From positions 249,100 through 313,099 of the forward strand of contig NZ_LMAS01000003.1 of the NCBI RefSeq assembly GCF_001509555.1: DNA of 64,000 bases, written 5' to 3'. Position 1 is the stretch's first letter. Each line of letters opens with the position of its first letter. The position numbers and the translations under genes were made by a program. The DNA is from Bacillus sp. FJAT-29937 (GTDB lineage Bacteria > Bacillota > Bacilli > Bacillales > Cytobacillaceae). Under the pieces are notes generated by a model, which was given only the letters and a program-made list of their open reading frames with translations, made no database searches and was not told the origin of the DNA. Shown here one piece after another: positions 11,127-19,656 of this stretch.

Positions 11127-12539
11127 ATGGGAAAGTCAATAATTGATAAAATTTGGGAACAGCATATTGTCCATCAGGAAGAGGGGAACCCTGACCTATT
11201 ATATATTGACCTGCATTTAGTCCATGAGGTTACATCTCCACAGGCGTTTTCTGGATTGAGAATGAAGAATCGGAAAGTAAGAAGACCGGATAAAACATTT
11301 GCAACCGTTGATCATAATATCCCAACTGATAATCGTTATGAAATCAAGGATGCTGTTGCTTTAAATCAAATGTCGACGCTAGAAAAGAACTGTACAGAGT
11401 TTGGTGTTCAACTAGCAGGCATTGATAGCCCGGATCAAGGGATTGTACACGTTATCGGACCTGAACTTGGTTTAACCCAGCCGGGAATGATGATTGTTTG
11501 CGGTGATAGTCATACATCGACACATGGAGCTTTCGGATCCATAGCGTTTGGAATTGGGACGAGCGAGGTTGAGCATGTTTTAGCGACTCAAACAATTTGG
11601 AGAGAAAAACCAAAAACATTAAAGCTTGAAATTAATGGTGAGCTTAAAAAAGGCGTGACTGCAAAGGATCTCATCCTTTACGTTATTGCGAAATATGGAA
11701 TTGATTTCGGAACAGGTCATGTCATTGAATATTGTGGAGACACGATTAAGAGAATGACTATGGAAGAAAGAATGACCATTTGTAATATGTCCATTGAGGG
11801 CGGAGCGCGTGCTGGACTTATTAACCCGGACGAAACGACATTTAATTATATTCAAGGAAGAAGATATGCTCCAAAGGGTGAGGAATTCTCTCAGGCTGTG
11901 GATAAGTGGAAAGAGCTTGCTTCCGATGCGGATGCTGAATATGATTCGGTCATCGCTATTGATGCAAATGACATTGCTCCTATGGTAAGCTGGGGAACAA
12001 ATCCATCGATGACTGCGAAAATAAGTGATCGAATCCCGACTATGGATAATTGCAAAACAGAGATCGAAAAGAAATCGCTTGAACGGGCACTTGCCTACAT
12101 GGGATTGCAGGAAGGTCAAAAAATTGAAGATATTGAGATTCAACATGTCTTTATTGGCTCTTGTACGAATTCTAGAATAGAGGATTTACGCCAAGCTGCT
12201 AGCATTGCAAAAGGAAAGAAAGTCCATCAGAATGTTAGAGCGCTTGTCGTTCCAGGTTCACAGCAAGTGAAGAAGCAAGCAGAATCAGAAGGATTAGATG
12301 TCATCTTCAAACAAGCTGGGTTTGAATGGCGTGATTCTGGCTGCAGCATGTGCTTAAGTATGAACAATGATATCGTTCCTAGCGGAGAGCATTGTGCTTC
12401 AACCTCTAACCGGAATTTCGAGGGCAGACAAGGATCTGGGGCAAGAACGCACTTAGTCAGTCCAACCATGGCTACAGCTGCTGCAATCTATGGAAGATTC
12501 GTTGATGTTAGCTCATTGATAACAGCAGAAACAGTTTAA
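11127..12539 (+). CDS. leuC: 3-isopropylmalate dehydratase large subunit
   Basis: 470 residues from the ATG at 11127, with GGGGGAGG at 11114-11121. An upstream in-frame TTG at 11109 overlaps this ribosome site and is rejected. It is an aconitase-type [4Fe-4S] enzyme, with cluster cysteines in 'GSCTNSR' and in 'CSMCLSMN', and '[13 protein letters not shown]' in the N-terminal domain. With LeuD it isomerises 2- to 3-isopropylmalate. No new promoter was recognised between the upstream terminator and this gene, so its expression probably depends on read-through or an unseen promoter. Confidence 0.97.
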   Translation: MGKSIIDKIWEQHIVHQEEGNPDLLYIDLHLVHEVTSPQAFSGLRMKNRKVRRPDKTFATVDHNIPTDNRYEIKDAVALNQMSTLEKNCTEFGVQLAGIDSPDQGIVHVIGPELGLTQPGMMIVCGDSHTSTHGAFGSIAFGIGTSEVEHVLATQTIWREKPKTLKLEINGELKKGVTAKDLILYVIAKYGIDFGTGHVIEYCGDTIKRMTMEERMTICNMSIEGGARAGLINPDETTFNYIQGRRYAPKGEEFSQAVDKWKELASDADAEYDSVIAIDANDIAPMVSWGTNPSMTAKISDRIPTMDNCKTEIEKKSLERALAYMGLQEGQKIEDIEIQHVFIGSCTNSRIEDLRQAASIAKGKKVHQNVRALVVPGSQQVKKQAESEGLDVIFKQAGFEWRDSGCSMCLSMNNDIVPSGEHCASTSNRNFEGRQGSGARTHLVSPTMATAAAIYGRFVDVSSLITAETV

Positions 12540-12565
12540 TTATAGGAAAGAAGGAGGGAATACGA

Positions 12566-13159
12566 ATGAGCGGTTTTAAAGTTTTAGAAGGAAAAGCGGC
12601 AGCTCTTGATCGAGCAAATGTAGATACAGATCAAATTATCCCGAAGCAATTTTTAAAAAGAATTGAAAAAACAGGGTTTGGCCAATTTTTATTTTATGAT
12701 TGGAGATTTTTGAAAGATGGGGAGCCAAATCCAGAATTCGAATTAAATCGTCCCGAAAACGAAGGTGCATCCTTTTTAATTGTCAATGAGAACTTTGGTT
12801 GTGGATCTTCCCGGGAGCATGCACCATGGGCACTATTAGACTATGGCTTTAAAGCGGTCATTGCCCCTTCATTTGCTGATATTTTTCATCAAAATTGCTT
12901 GAAGAACGGAATACTTCCAATTCAGCTTAAAGAGGAAGAAGTATCTTATTTATTAGCCAAAGGAAAATCTCAGGCGTTCCAGCTGAAAATTGACTTAGAA
13001 CAGGAAACAGTCTCAGATGATAGTGGCTTCTCCACATCATTCCCGATCAATGATTACTGGAAGAAGATGTTGATGAACGGCTGGGATGAAATTGAAATTA
13101 CCCTTCAGCTGGATGAAAAAATTGCTGAATATGAAAAGTCCCTGCAAGGTGTTCGCTAA
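12566..13159 (+). CDS. leuD: 3-isopropylmalate dehydratase small subunit
   Basis: 197 residues with the swivelling-domain motifs 'DRANVDTDQIIPKQFL' and 'GCGSSREHAPWAL'. It partners LeuC. The ATG has AAGGAGGG upstream. It is the last gene of the branched-chain amino-acid cluster, followed at once by a strong terminator. Confidence 0.97.
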   Translation: MSGFKVLEGKAAALDRANVDTDQIIPKQFLKRIEKTGFGQFLFYDWRFLKDGEPNPEFELNRPENEGASFLIVNENFGCGSSREHAPWALLDYGFKAVIAPSFADIFHQNCLKNGILPIQLKEEEVSYLLAKGKSQAFQLKIDLEQETVSDDSGFSTSFPINDYWKKMLMNGWDEIEITLQLDEKIAEYEKSLQGVR

Positions 13160-13163
13160 GCGT

Positions 13164-13204
13164 AAAGGATTCACAGTCAACTCTGTGAATCCTTTTGTTT
13201 TTTT
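13164..13204 (+). terminator. Strong intrinsic terminator after leuD
   Basis: A perfect 13-bp stem (13164-13176 with 13183-13195) and a 6-nt loop are followed by TTGTTTTTTT. Confidence 0.93.
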
Positions 13205-13253
13205 ATAATAATCATGCTACACTAAACTTCAAAAACGAAGCGGCGTGACATAA

Positions 13254-14282
13254 ATGAAAAAACGGAATCGGAAAAAACTAAACGATAAAGTTGTCCTTTT
13301 TCCTGGTTTGGAAAAGAGGCTTTTGGAAAAAGGCCTTGAAAGCCTTCAGCAAAAAAGGTTCCGTGAGGCGATTGACTTTCTTGAAGAGGCAAATATTTTA
13401 GAAGAAGAAAATAATGATATACATATTGGACTGGTTCTTGCTTATTTTGAGTCCGGACAATTAACGAAAGCAAAGGAATTGGCAAATAGCATGCTCCAAA
13501 AGGGCATCGGTGATTATATTCAAATTATTGATCTCTATTTAATGATTCTCGTGCAATTGCATCAGTACGATGAAATCGTAAAAACGATTGAAATATTAAT
13601 AGAAGAAAAAGAAATTCCGGAAGAAAAAATTGACCATTTTTCACGGATGCTCCACTTTAGCAAAAGAATGGCTGAAACATCTCCAAATATTCATATAGAT
13701 GATCCTATTCAGGATGAAACTTCGGATATGGAAATAGATCTTTTTTCATTAAAGGATCAGCACGAGCAAATCCAAATGGCTACAATGTTAACAAATAGAA
13801 ACTTAAAGCCTTTTATTAATCATATAAAGGCTTATCTAGAATCAAGTGAAGGACAGCTGTTCTTTAAAACGTTGCTTTTAAATGTTCTAATTGAACACGG
13901 GTATGAAAAAGAGGTTAACGTGGAAAAGTTCGGGGAAGCGATGATTGTTAAACCTTCAAATCTCCTAGGTGCTCAGCATAATAGTCAGATGGATAAACTG
14001 GTAAACATCGCAGCCAACCAGCTTGAACATGAAGACCCCATTCTCTTTGAACATATCAAAAGTTTGATAGAGCGCCATTTATTTATTCTATTTCCGTTTC
14101 AGCTTAAGCCCTTTAGTGAAAATGTTTGGGGAGCTGCCTATCATCAACTTGCAGCGGAGTATCAAGGACTCCGTTACACTATAAAGGATCTAGCTTTAAG
14201 ATACAAAGCTACGGAGAAAGAGATCGGTCAAGCAGGGGCATTTCTAAAGAAAATAGAAGAAATTTCATCCCCAAATTATTAG
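13254..14282 (+). CDS. ysoA: TPR-containing protein, YsoA-like
   Basis: 342 residues. The N-terminal 110 residues look like tetratricopeptide helices ('FREAIDFLEEANILEEENNDIH', 'AYFESGQLTKAKELA'), followed by an acidic linker and a helical C-terminal half. No catalytic motif is seen, so a scaffold or adaptor role is likelier than an enzyme. Its place between leuD and tig matches ysoA of B. subtilis, whose function is poorly defined. The gene stands alone after the leuD terminator. Confidence 0.8.
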   Translation: MKKRNRKKLNDKVVLFPGLEKRLLEKGLESLQQKRFREAIDFLEEANILEEENNDIHIGLVLAYFESGQLTKAKELANSMLQKGIGDYIQIIDLYLMILVQLHQYDEIVKTIEILIEEKEIPEEKIDHFSRMLHFSKRMAETSPNIHIDDPIQDETSDMEIDLFSLKDQHEQIQMATMLTNRNLKPFINHIKAYLESSEGQLFFKTLLLNVLIEHGYEKEVNVEKFGEAMIVKPSNLLGAQHNSQMDKLVNIAANQLEHEDPILFEHIKSLIERHLFILFPFQLKPFSENVWGAAYHQLAAEYQGLRYTIKDLALRYKATEKEIGQAGAFLKKIEEISSPNY

Positions 14283-14443
14283 CTTCAATGTTGAAAGCTA
14301 GGGTCTGTATGTTATAATATAATGGTTGTATATGTAAATGGTATTTATTATGTAAAAAAATGATAATGCTTGGGAATCGAGCTGTATCAATACCAATTCG
14401 TTACGAATGAAATGATAATAGATTGTTGGAGGGAAATAATTAT

Positions 14444-15727
14444 ATGTCTGCTAAATTTGAAAAGCTAGAAGGGAACGTTGGAGTTCTTACAATTGAAGTA
14501 GATGCAGAAAAGGTAAACGAAGGTTTAGACGCTGCATTTAAAAAAGTCGTTAAACAAATTAATGTACCTGGCTTCCGTAAAGGAAAAATGCCTCGTGGTA
14601 TGTTTGAAAAGCGTTTCGGCGTTGAATCACTTTACCAAGATGCAGTAGATTTTCTTCTGCCTGAAGCATATGCAGGTGCTATCGAAGAAACTGGAATTGA
14701 GCCAGTAGATCGCCCAGAAATCGATGTAGAACAAATCGAAAAAGGCAAGAGCTTAATTTTTACAGCAAAAGTAACTTTAAAGCCTGAAGTAAAGCTTGGC
14801 GAATATAAAGGACTTGAAGTAGAAAAATTCGATACAGAAGTAACAGAAGAAGACGTAAATAACGAACTTAAATCTATGCAAGAAAGACAAGCTGAGCTTG
14901 TAGTGAAAGAAGAAGGCAAAGCTGAAACTGGCGACACAGTTGTAATGGACTTCGAAGGATTTGTTAACGGAGAAGCATTTGAAGGCGGCAAAGCTGAAAA
15001 CTATTCTCTTGAGCTTGGTTCAGGTCAATTTATTCCTGGATTTGAAGAACAATTAGTTGGAACTGCAGCTGGCGAATCTAAGGATGTTGAAGTTTCATTC
15101 CCTGAAGAGTACCATGCTGCTGAATTAGCTGGCAAGCCTGCTGTATTTAAAGTAACTGTTCATGAAATCAAAACAAAAGAACTTCCTGCTCTAGATGATG
15201 AGTTCGCAAAAGATGTTGATGAAGAAGTTGAATCTTTAGATGCTCTTAAAGAAAAAGTAAAAACACGTTTAGTAGACAGCAAGAAGCATGAAGGTGAGCA
15301 TTTTGTTCAAGATGCTGTAGTAGAAAAAGCTTCAAAAAATGCTGAAATCGATCTTCCATCTGTAATGGTTGATACAGAAATCGACCGCATGATGAATGAA
15401 TTCGAACAACGTCTTCAAATGCAAGGTATGAACCTTGATCTTTACTTCCAATTCTCTGGTCAAGATAAAGCTGCACTAAGCGCTCAAATGAAAGAAGAAG
15501 CAGAAAATCGCGTACGTGTAAACTTAACTCTTGAAGCAATTGCAAAAGCAGAGAACATCGAAGTAACAGACGAAGAAGTAACTGCTGAGCTTAGCAAAAT
15601 GGCTGAAATGTACAACATGTCCGTTGAAAGCATCGAAAAAGCTCTTGGAAGCCTAGAAGGACTTAAAACAGACCTTCAAATTAAAAAAGCAGTTGAGTTC
15701 TTAGTAGAAAACAGCAAAACAAAATAG
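14444..15727 (+). CDS. tig: Trigger factor, ribosome-associated chaperone/prolyl isomerase
   Basis: 427 residues from the ATG at 14444, with GGAGGGAAAT upstream; an in-frame codon at 14423 is rejected. It has the ribosome-binding tail ('GFRKGKMPR', about residues 42-50), an FKBP-type PPIase domain (about 160-245, '[11 protein letters not shown]', '[13 protein letters not shown]') and a helical C-terminal chaperone arm. It binds nascent chains near uL23. Codon choice is strongly biased, as in highly expressed genes. Its TAG stop is the first base triplet of repeat copy B. Confidence 0.97.
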   Translation: MSAKFEKLEGNVGVLTIEVDAEKVNEGLDAAFKKVVKQINVPGFRKGKMPRGMFEKRFGVESLYQDAVDFLLPEAYAGAIEETGIEPVDRPEIDVEQIEKGKSLIFTAKVTLKPEVKLGEYKGLEVEKFDTEVTEEDVNNELKSMQERQAELVVKEEGKAETGDTVVMDFEGFVNGEAFEGGKAENYSLELGSGQFIPGFEEQLVGTAAGESKDVEVSFPEEYHAAELAGKPAVFKVTVHEIKTKELPALDDEFAKDVDEEVESLDALKEKVKTRLVDSKKHEGEHFVQDAVVEKASKNAEIDLPSVMVDTEIDRMMNEFEQRLQMQGMNLDLYFQFSGQDKAALSAQMKEEAENRVRVNLTLEAIAKAENIEVTDEEVTAELSKMAEMYNMSVESIEKALGSLEGLKTDLQIKKAVEFLVENSKTK

Positions 15728-15850
15728 AAAAGTGGAGCCGACTGTTCTGCCACGACAAGCATAAGGCAAGCCAGCTGGAAGGTTGTACTTTAACCTTCTA
15801 GATGGATTGACTTATGACCTCGAGTGGCAAGGAGGCAGAACTAGACAAAG
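15725..15850 (+). repeat. Structured repeat, copy B (tig 3' UTR)
   Basis: It starts TAGAAAAGTGG, in which TAG is the tig stop, and ends near AACTAGACAAAG. It shares with copy A the linkers CGACAAGCATAAGGCAAGCC and GGATTGACTTATGACCTCGA. The closing stem reads TGCCAC (15748-15753)/GTGGCA (15824-15829) where copy A has AGGGGC/GCCCCT, a compensatory change. An outer pairing GTTCTGC/GCAGAAC (15744-15750 with 15835-15841) is also possible. It lies before the tig terminator, so it is transcribed. Confidence 0.8.
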
Positions 15851-15873
15851 AATAAACATAAGTAAATAAAATG

Positions 15874-15904
15874 AACAAGGCGCGATTATTCGTGCCTTGT
15901 TTTA
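15874..15904 (+). terminator. Intrinsic terminator of tig
   Basis: An 11-bp stem (15874-15884 with 15891-15901, one G.T pair) closes a 6-nt loop and is followed by a short T-run. The rest of the gene-free stretch up to clpX (15905-16248) is AT-rich and shows only a candidate promoter. Confidence 0.85.
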
Positions 15905-16135
15905 TACAATAAACATATAATTACATACATAATTAATCTTATTACTACATAATGTTTTTTAATAACCTACATATGAAGGATTTGGATAAATTCTTTCGAT
16001 TTAAATTGATCAATAATGGTTAAGCTTAGTTTATTAGGAATATAATTTTAACATAAGTTAGATGTGAATCCTCTTTGCAAACAAAGATACATAATAGAAC
16101 ATAAGTGTTTTCATTTCCTGTCCATTGTGAAAATA

Positions 16136-16144
16136 TGTTACAAT
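16136..16144 (+). promoter_or_regulatory. Candidate extended -10 promoter of clpX
   Basis: TGTTACAAT contains TG-N-TACAAT, an extended -10 element. No clear -35 was seen. It lies about 105 bases upstream of the clpX start. No CtsR-type direct repeat was recognised. Confidence 0.4.
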
Positions 16145-16248
16145 GCAGTACATAACAAAAAATGATTGTAAAGAAAAAGTTTTAATAACGTAACAGTTTG
16201 CATAAGATTCGCAGAAATAATTGGATGTTTTTTTAAGGGGTGAAGGAT

Positions 16249-17511
16249 TTGTTTAAATTTAGTGATGAAAAAGGACAATTAAAATGTTCTTTCTGTGGAA
16301 AAACTCAGGATCAAGTGCGAAAACTTGTTGCAGGTCCAGGTGTATATATATGTGATGAGTGTATAGAGCTCTGCACCGAAATCGTTGAAGAAGAGCTTGG
16401 AACCGAAGAGGAAGTTGAGTTTAAAGATGTCCCAAAACCAGCTGAAATCCGTGACATTCTTGATGAATACGTAATTGGACAGGATCAGGCGAAAAAATCA
16501 TTATCAGTAGCCGTGTACAATCATTACAAGCGTATTAATTCCAATAGTAAAATCGATGATGTGGAGCTTTTCAAAAGCAACATTTGTATGATTGGACCAA
16601 CAGGAAGCGGAAAAACCTTATTAGCTCAAACATTAGCACGTATTTTAAATGTGCCGTTTGCTATTGCTGATGCTACTTCTTTAACAGAAGCAGGCTATGT
16701 AGGGGAAGATGTTGAAAATATTTTATTAAAGCTTATTCAATCAGCAGACTATGATGTGGAGAAAGCGGAAAAAGGCATTATTTATATTGATGAAATTGAT
16801 AAGGTAGCCCGTAAATCAGAAAATCCTTCCATCACTAGAGATGTTTCTGGTGAAGGGGTTCAACAAGCATTATTAAAAATTCTAGAGGGGACTGTAGCAA
16901 GCGTTCCGCCTCAAGGTGGCCGTAAACACCCTCATCAAGAATTCATTCAAATTGACACAACGAATATTTTATTTATTTGTGGAGGCGCATTTGACGGCAT
17001 CGAACAAATTATTAAACGCCGCTTAGGTCAAAAGGTTATTGGCTTTGGATCGAACACAAAAGAAACCGATGTAGACCAAAAAGAACTTCTAACTAAAGTT
17101 CTTCCAGAAGATCTTCTGAAATTTGGTTTAATCCCGGAATTTATTGGCCGTCTTCCAGTGATTGCAAGTCTTGGCTTGCTAGATGAAGAAGCATTAATTG
17201 AAATTCTGACTAAACCAAAAAATGCATTAGTGAAGCAATATCAAAAGATGCTAGAGCTTGACGATGTTGAGCTTGAATTTGAAGATGCGGCACTAGTAGA
17301 AATTGCCAAGAAAGCCATTGAGCGCAAAACAGGAGCCCGCGGACTTCGTTCTATTATCGAAGGAATTATGCTGGATGTTATGTTTGATCTTCCTTCCCGT
17401 GATGATATTAAAAAATGTATCATTACAAAGGAAACAATCACAGAAAATACATCACCAAAGCTTATTCTTGAAGATGGAACGATTGTAAAAGAAGAAAAGA
17501 CTTCTGCATAA
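16249..17511 (+). CDS. clpX: ATP-dependent Clp protease ATP-binding subunit ClpX
   Basis: 420 residues from the TTG at 16249, with AAGGGG 8 bases upstream, which is the typical length for Bacillus ClpX. The GTG at 16240 has no room for a ribosome site. The N-terminal zinc-binding domain has two CxxC pairs ('CSFCGK', 'CDEC'), the Walker A is 'GPTGSGKT', the pore loop is 'GYVGED', the Walker B is 'IIYIDEIDK', and the IGF loop that docks ClpP ('VIGFGS') is present. It unfolds substrates for ClpP. The gene is monocistronic with its own terminator. Confidence 0.98.
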   Translation: MFKFSDEKGQLKCSFCGKTQDQVRKLVAGPGVYICDECIELCTEIVEEELGTEEEVEFKDVPKPAEIRDILDEYVIGQDQAKKSLSVAVYNHYKRINSNSKIDDVELFKSNICMIGPTGSGKTLLAQTLARILNVPFAIADATSLTEAGYVGEDVENILLKLIQSADYDVEKAEKGIIYIDEIDKVARKSENPSITRDVSGEGVQQALLKILEGTVASVPPQGGRKHPHQEFIQIDTTNILFICGGAFDGIEQIIKRRLGQKVIGFGSNTKETDVDQKELLTKVLPEDLLKFGLIPEFIGRLPVIASLGLLDEEALIEILTKPKNALVKQYQKMLELDDVELEFEDAALVEIAKKAIERKTGARGLRSIIEGIMLDVMFDLPSRDDIKKCIITKETITENTSPKLILEDGTIVKEEKTSA

Positions 17512-17536
17512 CAAAAAAGAAGCCCTTGAAATAGAG

Positions 17537-17565
17537 AAAGCCAAGCCTTTATGGTTTGGCTTTTT
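17537..17565 (+). terminator. Intrinsic terminator of clpX
   Basis: An 11-bp stem (17537-17547 with 17553-17563, one G.T pair) is followed by a T-run through 17565. Confidence 0.88.
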
Positions 17566-17634
17566 GCATGGATTTTTGGGATATTTTTAAGCAGCATATT
17601 TCAAAATCCCCCCAGCTTTTTACAGTAAAATCTT

Positions 17635-17663
17635 GTTTATTCCAACTCAGTCAGGGAGATACT
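17635..17663 (+). promoter_or_regulatory. Sigma-F (forespore) promoter of lonB
   Basis: GTTTA (17635-17639), a 15-base spacer, then GGAGATACT (17655-17663). This fits every constrained position of the sigma-F consensus I know (GYWTA, 15-16 bases, GGNNANAHT). The lonB start is about 40 bases downstream. B. subtilis lonB is known to be forespore-expressed. Sigma-G reads similar sites. Confidence 0.85.
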
Positions 17664-17703
17664 AGCATATATCACCGAGAACTAGATTGCAGGAGGGAAA
17701 AGT

Positions 17704-19371
17704 ATGAGTTGGACGGGGATCGCCTTATTTATTCAATTGTTTTTTGGAATTGTGATTGGTCTTTATTTCTGGAATTTGCTTAAAAATCAACGAACACAGA
17801 AAGTATCAATTGATAGAGAATCAAGAAAAGAAATGGACCAATTGAAAAAGATGAGATCCATCTCTTTAACTGAGCCTTTAGCAGAAAAAGTTCGCCCATC
17901 AAGCTTTGCAGACATAGTCGGTCAAGAGGATGGAATTAAATCGTTAAAAGCAGCTCTATGCAGCCCAAACCCGCAGCATGTGATCATTTACGGACCGCCA
18001 GGAGTAGGAAAAACAGCCGCAGCAAGATTAGTTTTAGAAGAAGCGAAAAAGACGGCAAAATCCCCTTTTAAACTTTCATCTGTATTTATTGAATTAGATG
18101 CCACTACGGCCCGATTTGATGAAAGAGGGATTGCAGACCCGCTGATCGGATCAGTTCACGATCCTATTTATCAAGGAGCGGGAGCCATGGGACAAGCTGG
18201 CATACCTCAGCCGAAACAAGGGGCTGTCACAAATGCACATGGTGGCGTCCTTTTTATTGATGAAATTGGAGAACTTCATCCTATCCAAATGAACAAATTA
18301 CTAAAAGTGTTAGAGGATCGGAAAGTATTCTTGGAAAGTGCCTATTATAATGAGGAAAACACCCAAATCCCGAATCATATCCATGATATTTTTAAAAATG
18401 GCCTTCCAGCTGATTTTCGATTAATTGGAGCGACTACAAGAACACCTAGTGAGATTCCTCCGGCCATTCGTTCCAGATGTATGGAGGTATTTTTCCGCGA
18501 GCTGGCTGAAGAGGAAATCGCAGATGTCGGCAGAAGAGCAGCGGAGAAAGTTAATCTGTCCATTAGTGAAAATGGATTAATGATCCTTGCTTCTTACGCT
18601 CGGAACGGCCGCGAAGCAGTCAACATGATTCAAATTTCAGCAGGGCTTGCCATTACAGAAGAACGAAATTACATAAAAGATGAAGACATTGAGTGGGTTA
18701 TTCAATCGAGTCAGCTGACACCAAGAATGGAAAGAAAAATAAACACCAGTTCTGAAGTGGGATTAGTTAATGGTCTAGCTGTATATGGCCCGAACTCAGG
18801 CGCACTCCTCGAAATTGAGGTTACCATTATTCCTGCAAAAGACAAAGGAAGTATTAATATTACAGGTATTGTTGAAGAGGAAAGCATTGGCGGACAAGGA
18901 AAATCCATTCGCAGAAAAAGTATGGCAAGAGGATCGGTTGAAAATGTTCTAACCGTTCTTCGTTCGATGGGTGTCCCTGCAAGCGACTATGATATCCACG
19001 TCAATTTTCCCGGCGGTGTTCCAATAGATGGCCCATCCGCAGGTATTGCTATGGCCACCGGGATTTATTCAGCGATTTATAAGTATCCTATTGACCACAC
19101 TGTTGCCATGACAGGAGAAATAAGTATTCATGGGCATGTGAAACCGGTTGGCGGTGTTTATCCTAAAGTTAAAGCAGCAAAAAAGGCTGGGGCCAAAACC
19201 GTTATTATTCCAAAAGAAAATATGCAATCCATCCTAAATGAAATAACCGGAATCACCATTGTTCCTGTCAGTCATTTGAATGAAGTTTTTGAAATAGCCC
19301 TATTGAAGAACTTTCACCTGGAACAATCCATCACTGCTTCAATCGAATTGGCAAAAAAAGAAAGCATTTAG
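17704..19371 (+). CDS. lonB: ATP-dependent protease LonB, forespore type
   Basis: 555 residues. Unlike LonA it lacks the long N-terminal substrate domain and begins with a membrane segment (about residues 2-25, 'FIQLFFGIVIGLYFWNLL'). An AAA+ module carries Walker A 'GPPGVGKT' and Walker B 'VLFIDEIGE'. The C-terminal Lon protease domain has Ser445 in 'DGPSAGIAM' and Lys488 in 'YPKVKAA', spaced 43 residues apart as in the Ser-Lys dyad. An AGGAGG site precedes the ATG. Its sigma-F-type promoter indicates forespore expression. Confidence 0.96.
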   Translation: MSWTGIALFIQLFFGIVIGLYFWNLLKNQRTQKVSIDRESRKEMDQLKKMRSISLTEPLAEKVRPSSFADIVGQEDGIKSLKAALCSPNPQHVIIYGPPGVGKTAAARLVLEEAKKTAKSPFKLSSVFIELDATTARFDERGIADPLIGSVHDPIYQGAGAMGQAGIPQPKQGAVTNAHGGVLFIDEIGELHPIQMNKLLKVLEDRKVFLESAYYNEENTQIPNHIHDIFKNGLPADFRLIGATTRTPSEIPPAIRSRCMEVFFRELAEEEIADVGRRAAEKVNLSISENGLMILASYARNGREAVNMIQISAGLAITEERNYIKDEDIEWVIQSSQLTPRMERKINTSSEVGLVNGLAVYGPNSGALLEIEVTIIPAKDKGSINITGIVEEESIGGQGKSIRRKSMARGSVENVLTVLRSMGVPASDYDIHVNFPGGVPIDGPSAGIAMATGIYSAIYKYPIDHTVAMTGEISIHGHVKPVGGVYPKVKAAKKAGAKTVIIPKENMQSILNEITGITIVPVSHLNEVFEIALLKNFHLEQSITASIELAKKESI

Positions 19372-19378
19372 ATGGTCA

Positions 19379-19420
19379 ACTTCGGCTAATTGTTACCAGC
19401 ATGAAAGCCGAAGTTTTCTT
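19379..19420 (+). terminator. Intrinsic terminator of lonB
   Basis: ACTTCGGCT (19379-19387) pairs perfectly with AGCCGAAGT (19406-19414), followed by TTTTCTTT. Confidence 0.85.
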
Positions 19421-19430
19421 TATGTAGAGA

Positions 19431-19526
19431 GGACGGACATTTAGATCCAGGTTGGCGTGCGAGAAGTCCATCCAGCCCGTTTGGACGGACATTTAGACCA
19501 AAGTTGGCATGCGAAAAGTCCATCCA
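19431..19526. repeat. Tandem duplication, 52-bp period (two copies)
   Basis: Copies at 19431-19474 and 19483-19526 share the 44-base core GGACGGACATTTAGA...AAGTCCATCCA with six mismatches. Each copy is bounded by an imperfect inverted repeat, GGACGGAC against GTCCATCC. The start-to-start distance is exactly 52 bases. It lies between the lonB terminator and the candidate lonA promoter. Confidence 0.85.
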
Positions 19527-19559
19527 AGAACACTTTAAATAGTGCTACAGCTTCTCAAA

Positions 19560-19589
19560 TTAGACACTTACACATAAATAAGTTAGAAT
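19560..19589 (+). promoter_or_regulatory. Candidate sigma-A promoter of lonA
   Basis: TTAGAC (19560-19565) and TAGAAT (19584-19589) are 18 bases apart, about 68 bases before the lonA start. The match to consensus is moderate. Confidence 0.4.
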
Positions 19590-19656
19590 TGTACAAAGAA
19601 AATATTAGCAATTTTAGGCTAATGAAGATATGTATTATGGAGGTGCTTCCTGGGTT

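Noticed and set aside
11619-12146. 175-codon minus-strand frame opposite leuC
   Set aside because: It is antisense to a strongly conserved gene, lacks a ribosome site and resembles no protein.
15905-16248. CtsR heat-shock operator before clpX
   Set aside because: No direct-repeat heptad resembling the CtsR box was found in the stretch.
17556-17783. 75-codon frame before lonB
   Set aside because: It starts in the clpX terminator region and overlaps the lonB start; the sigma-F-type promoter lies inside it.
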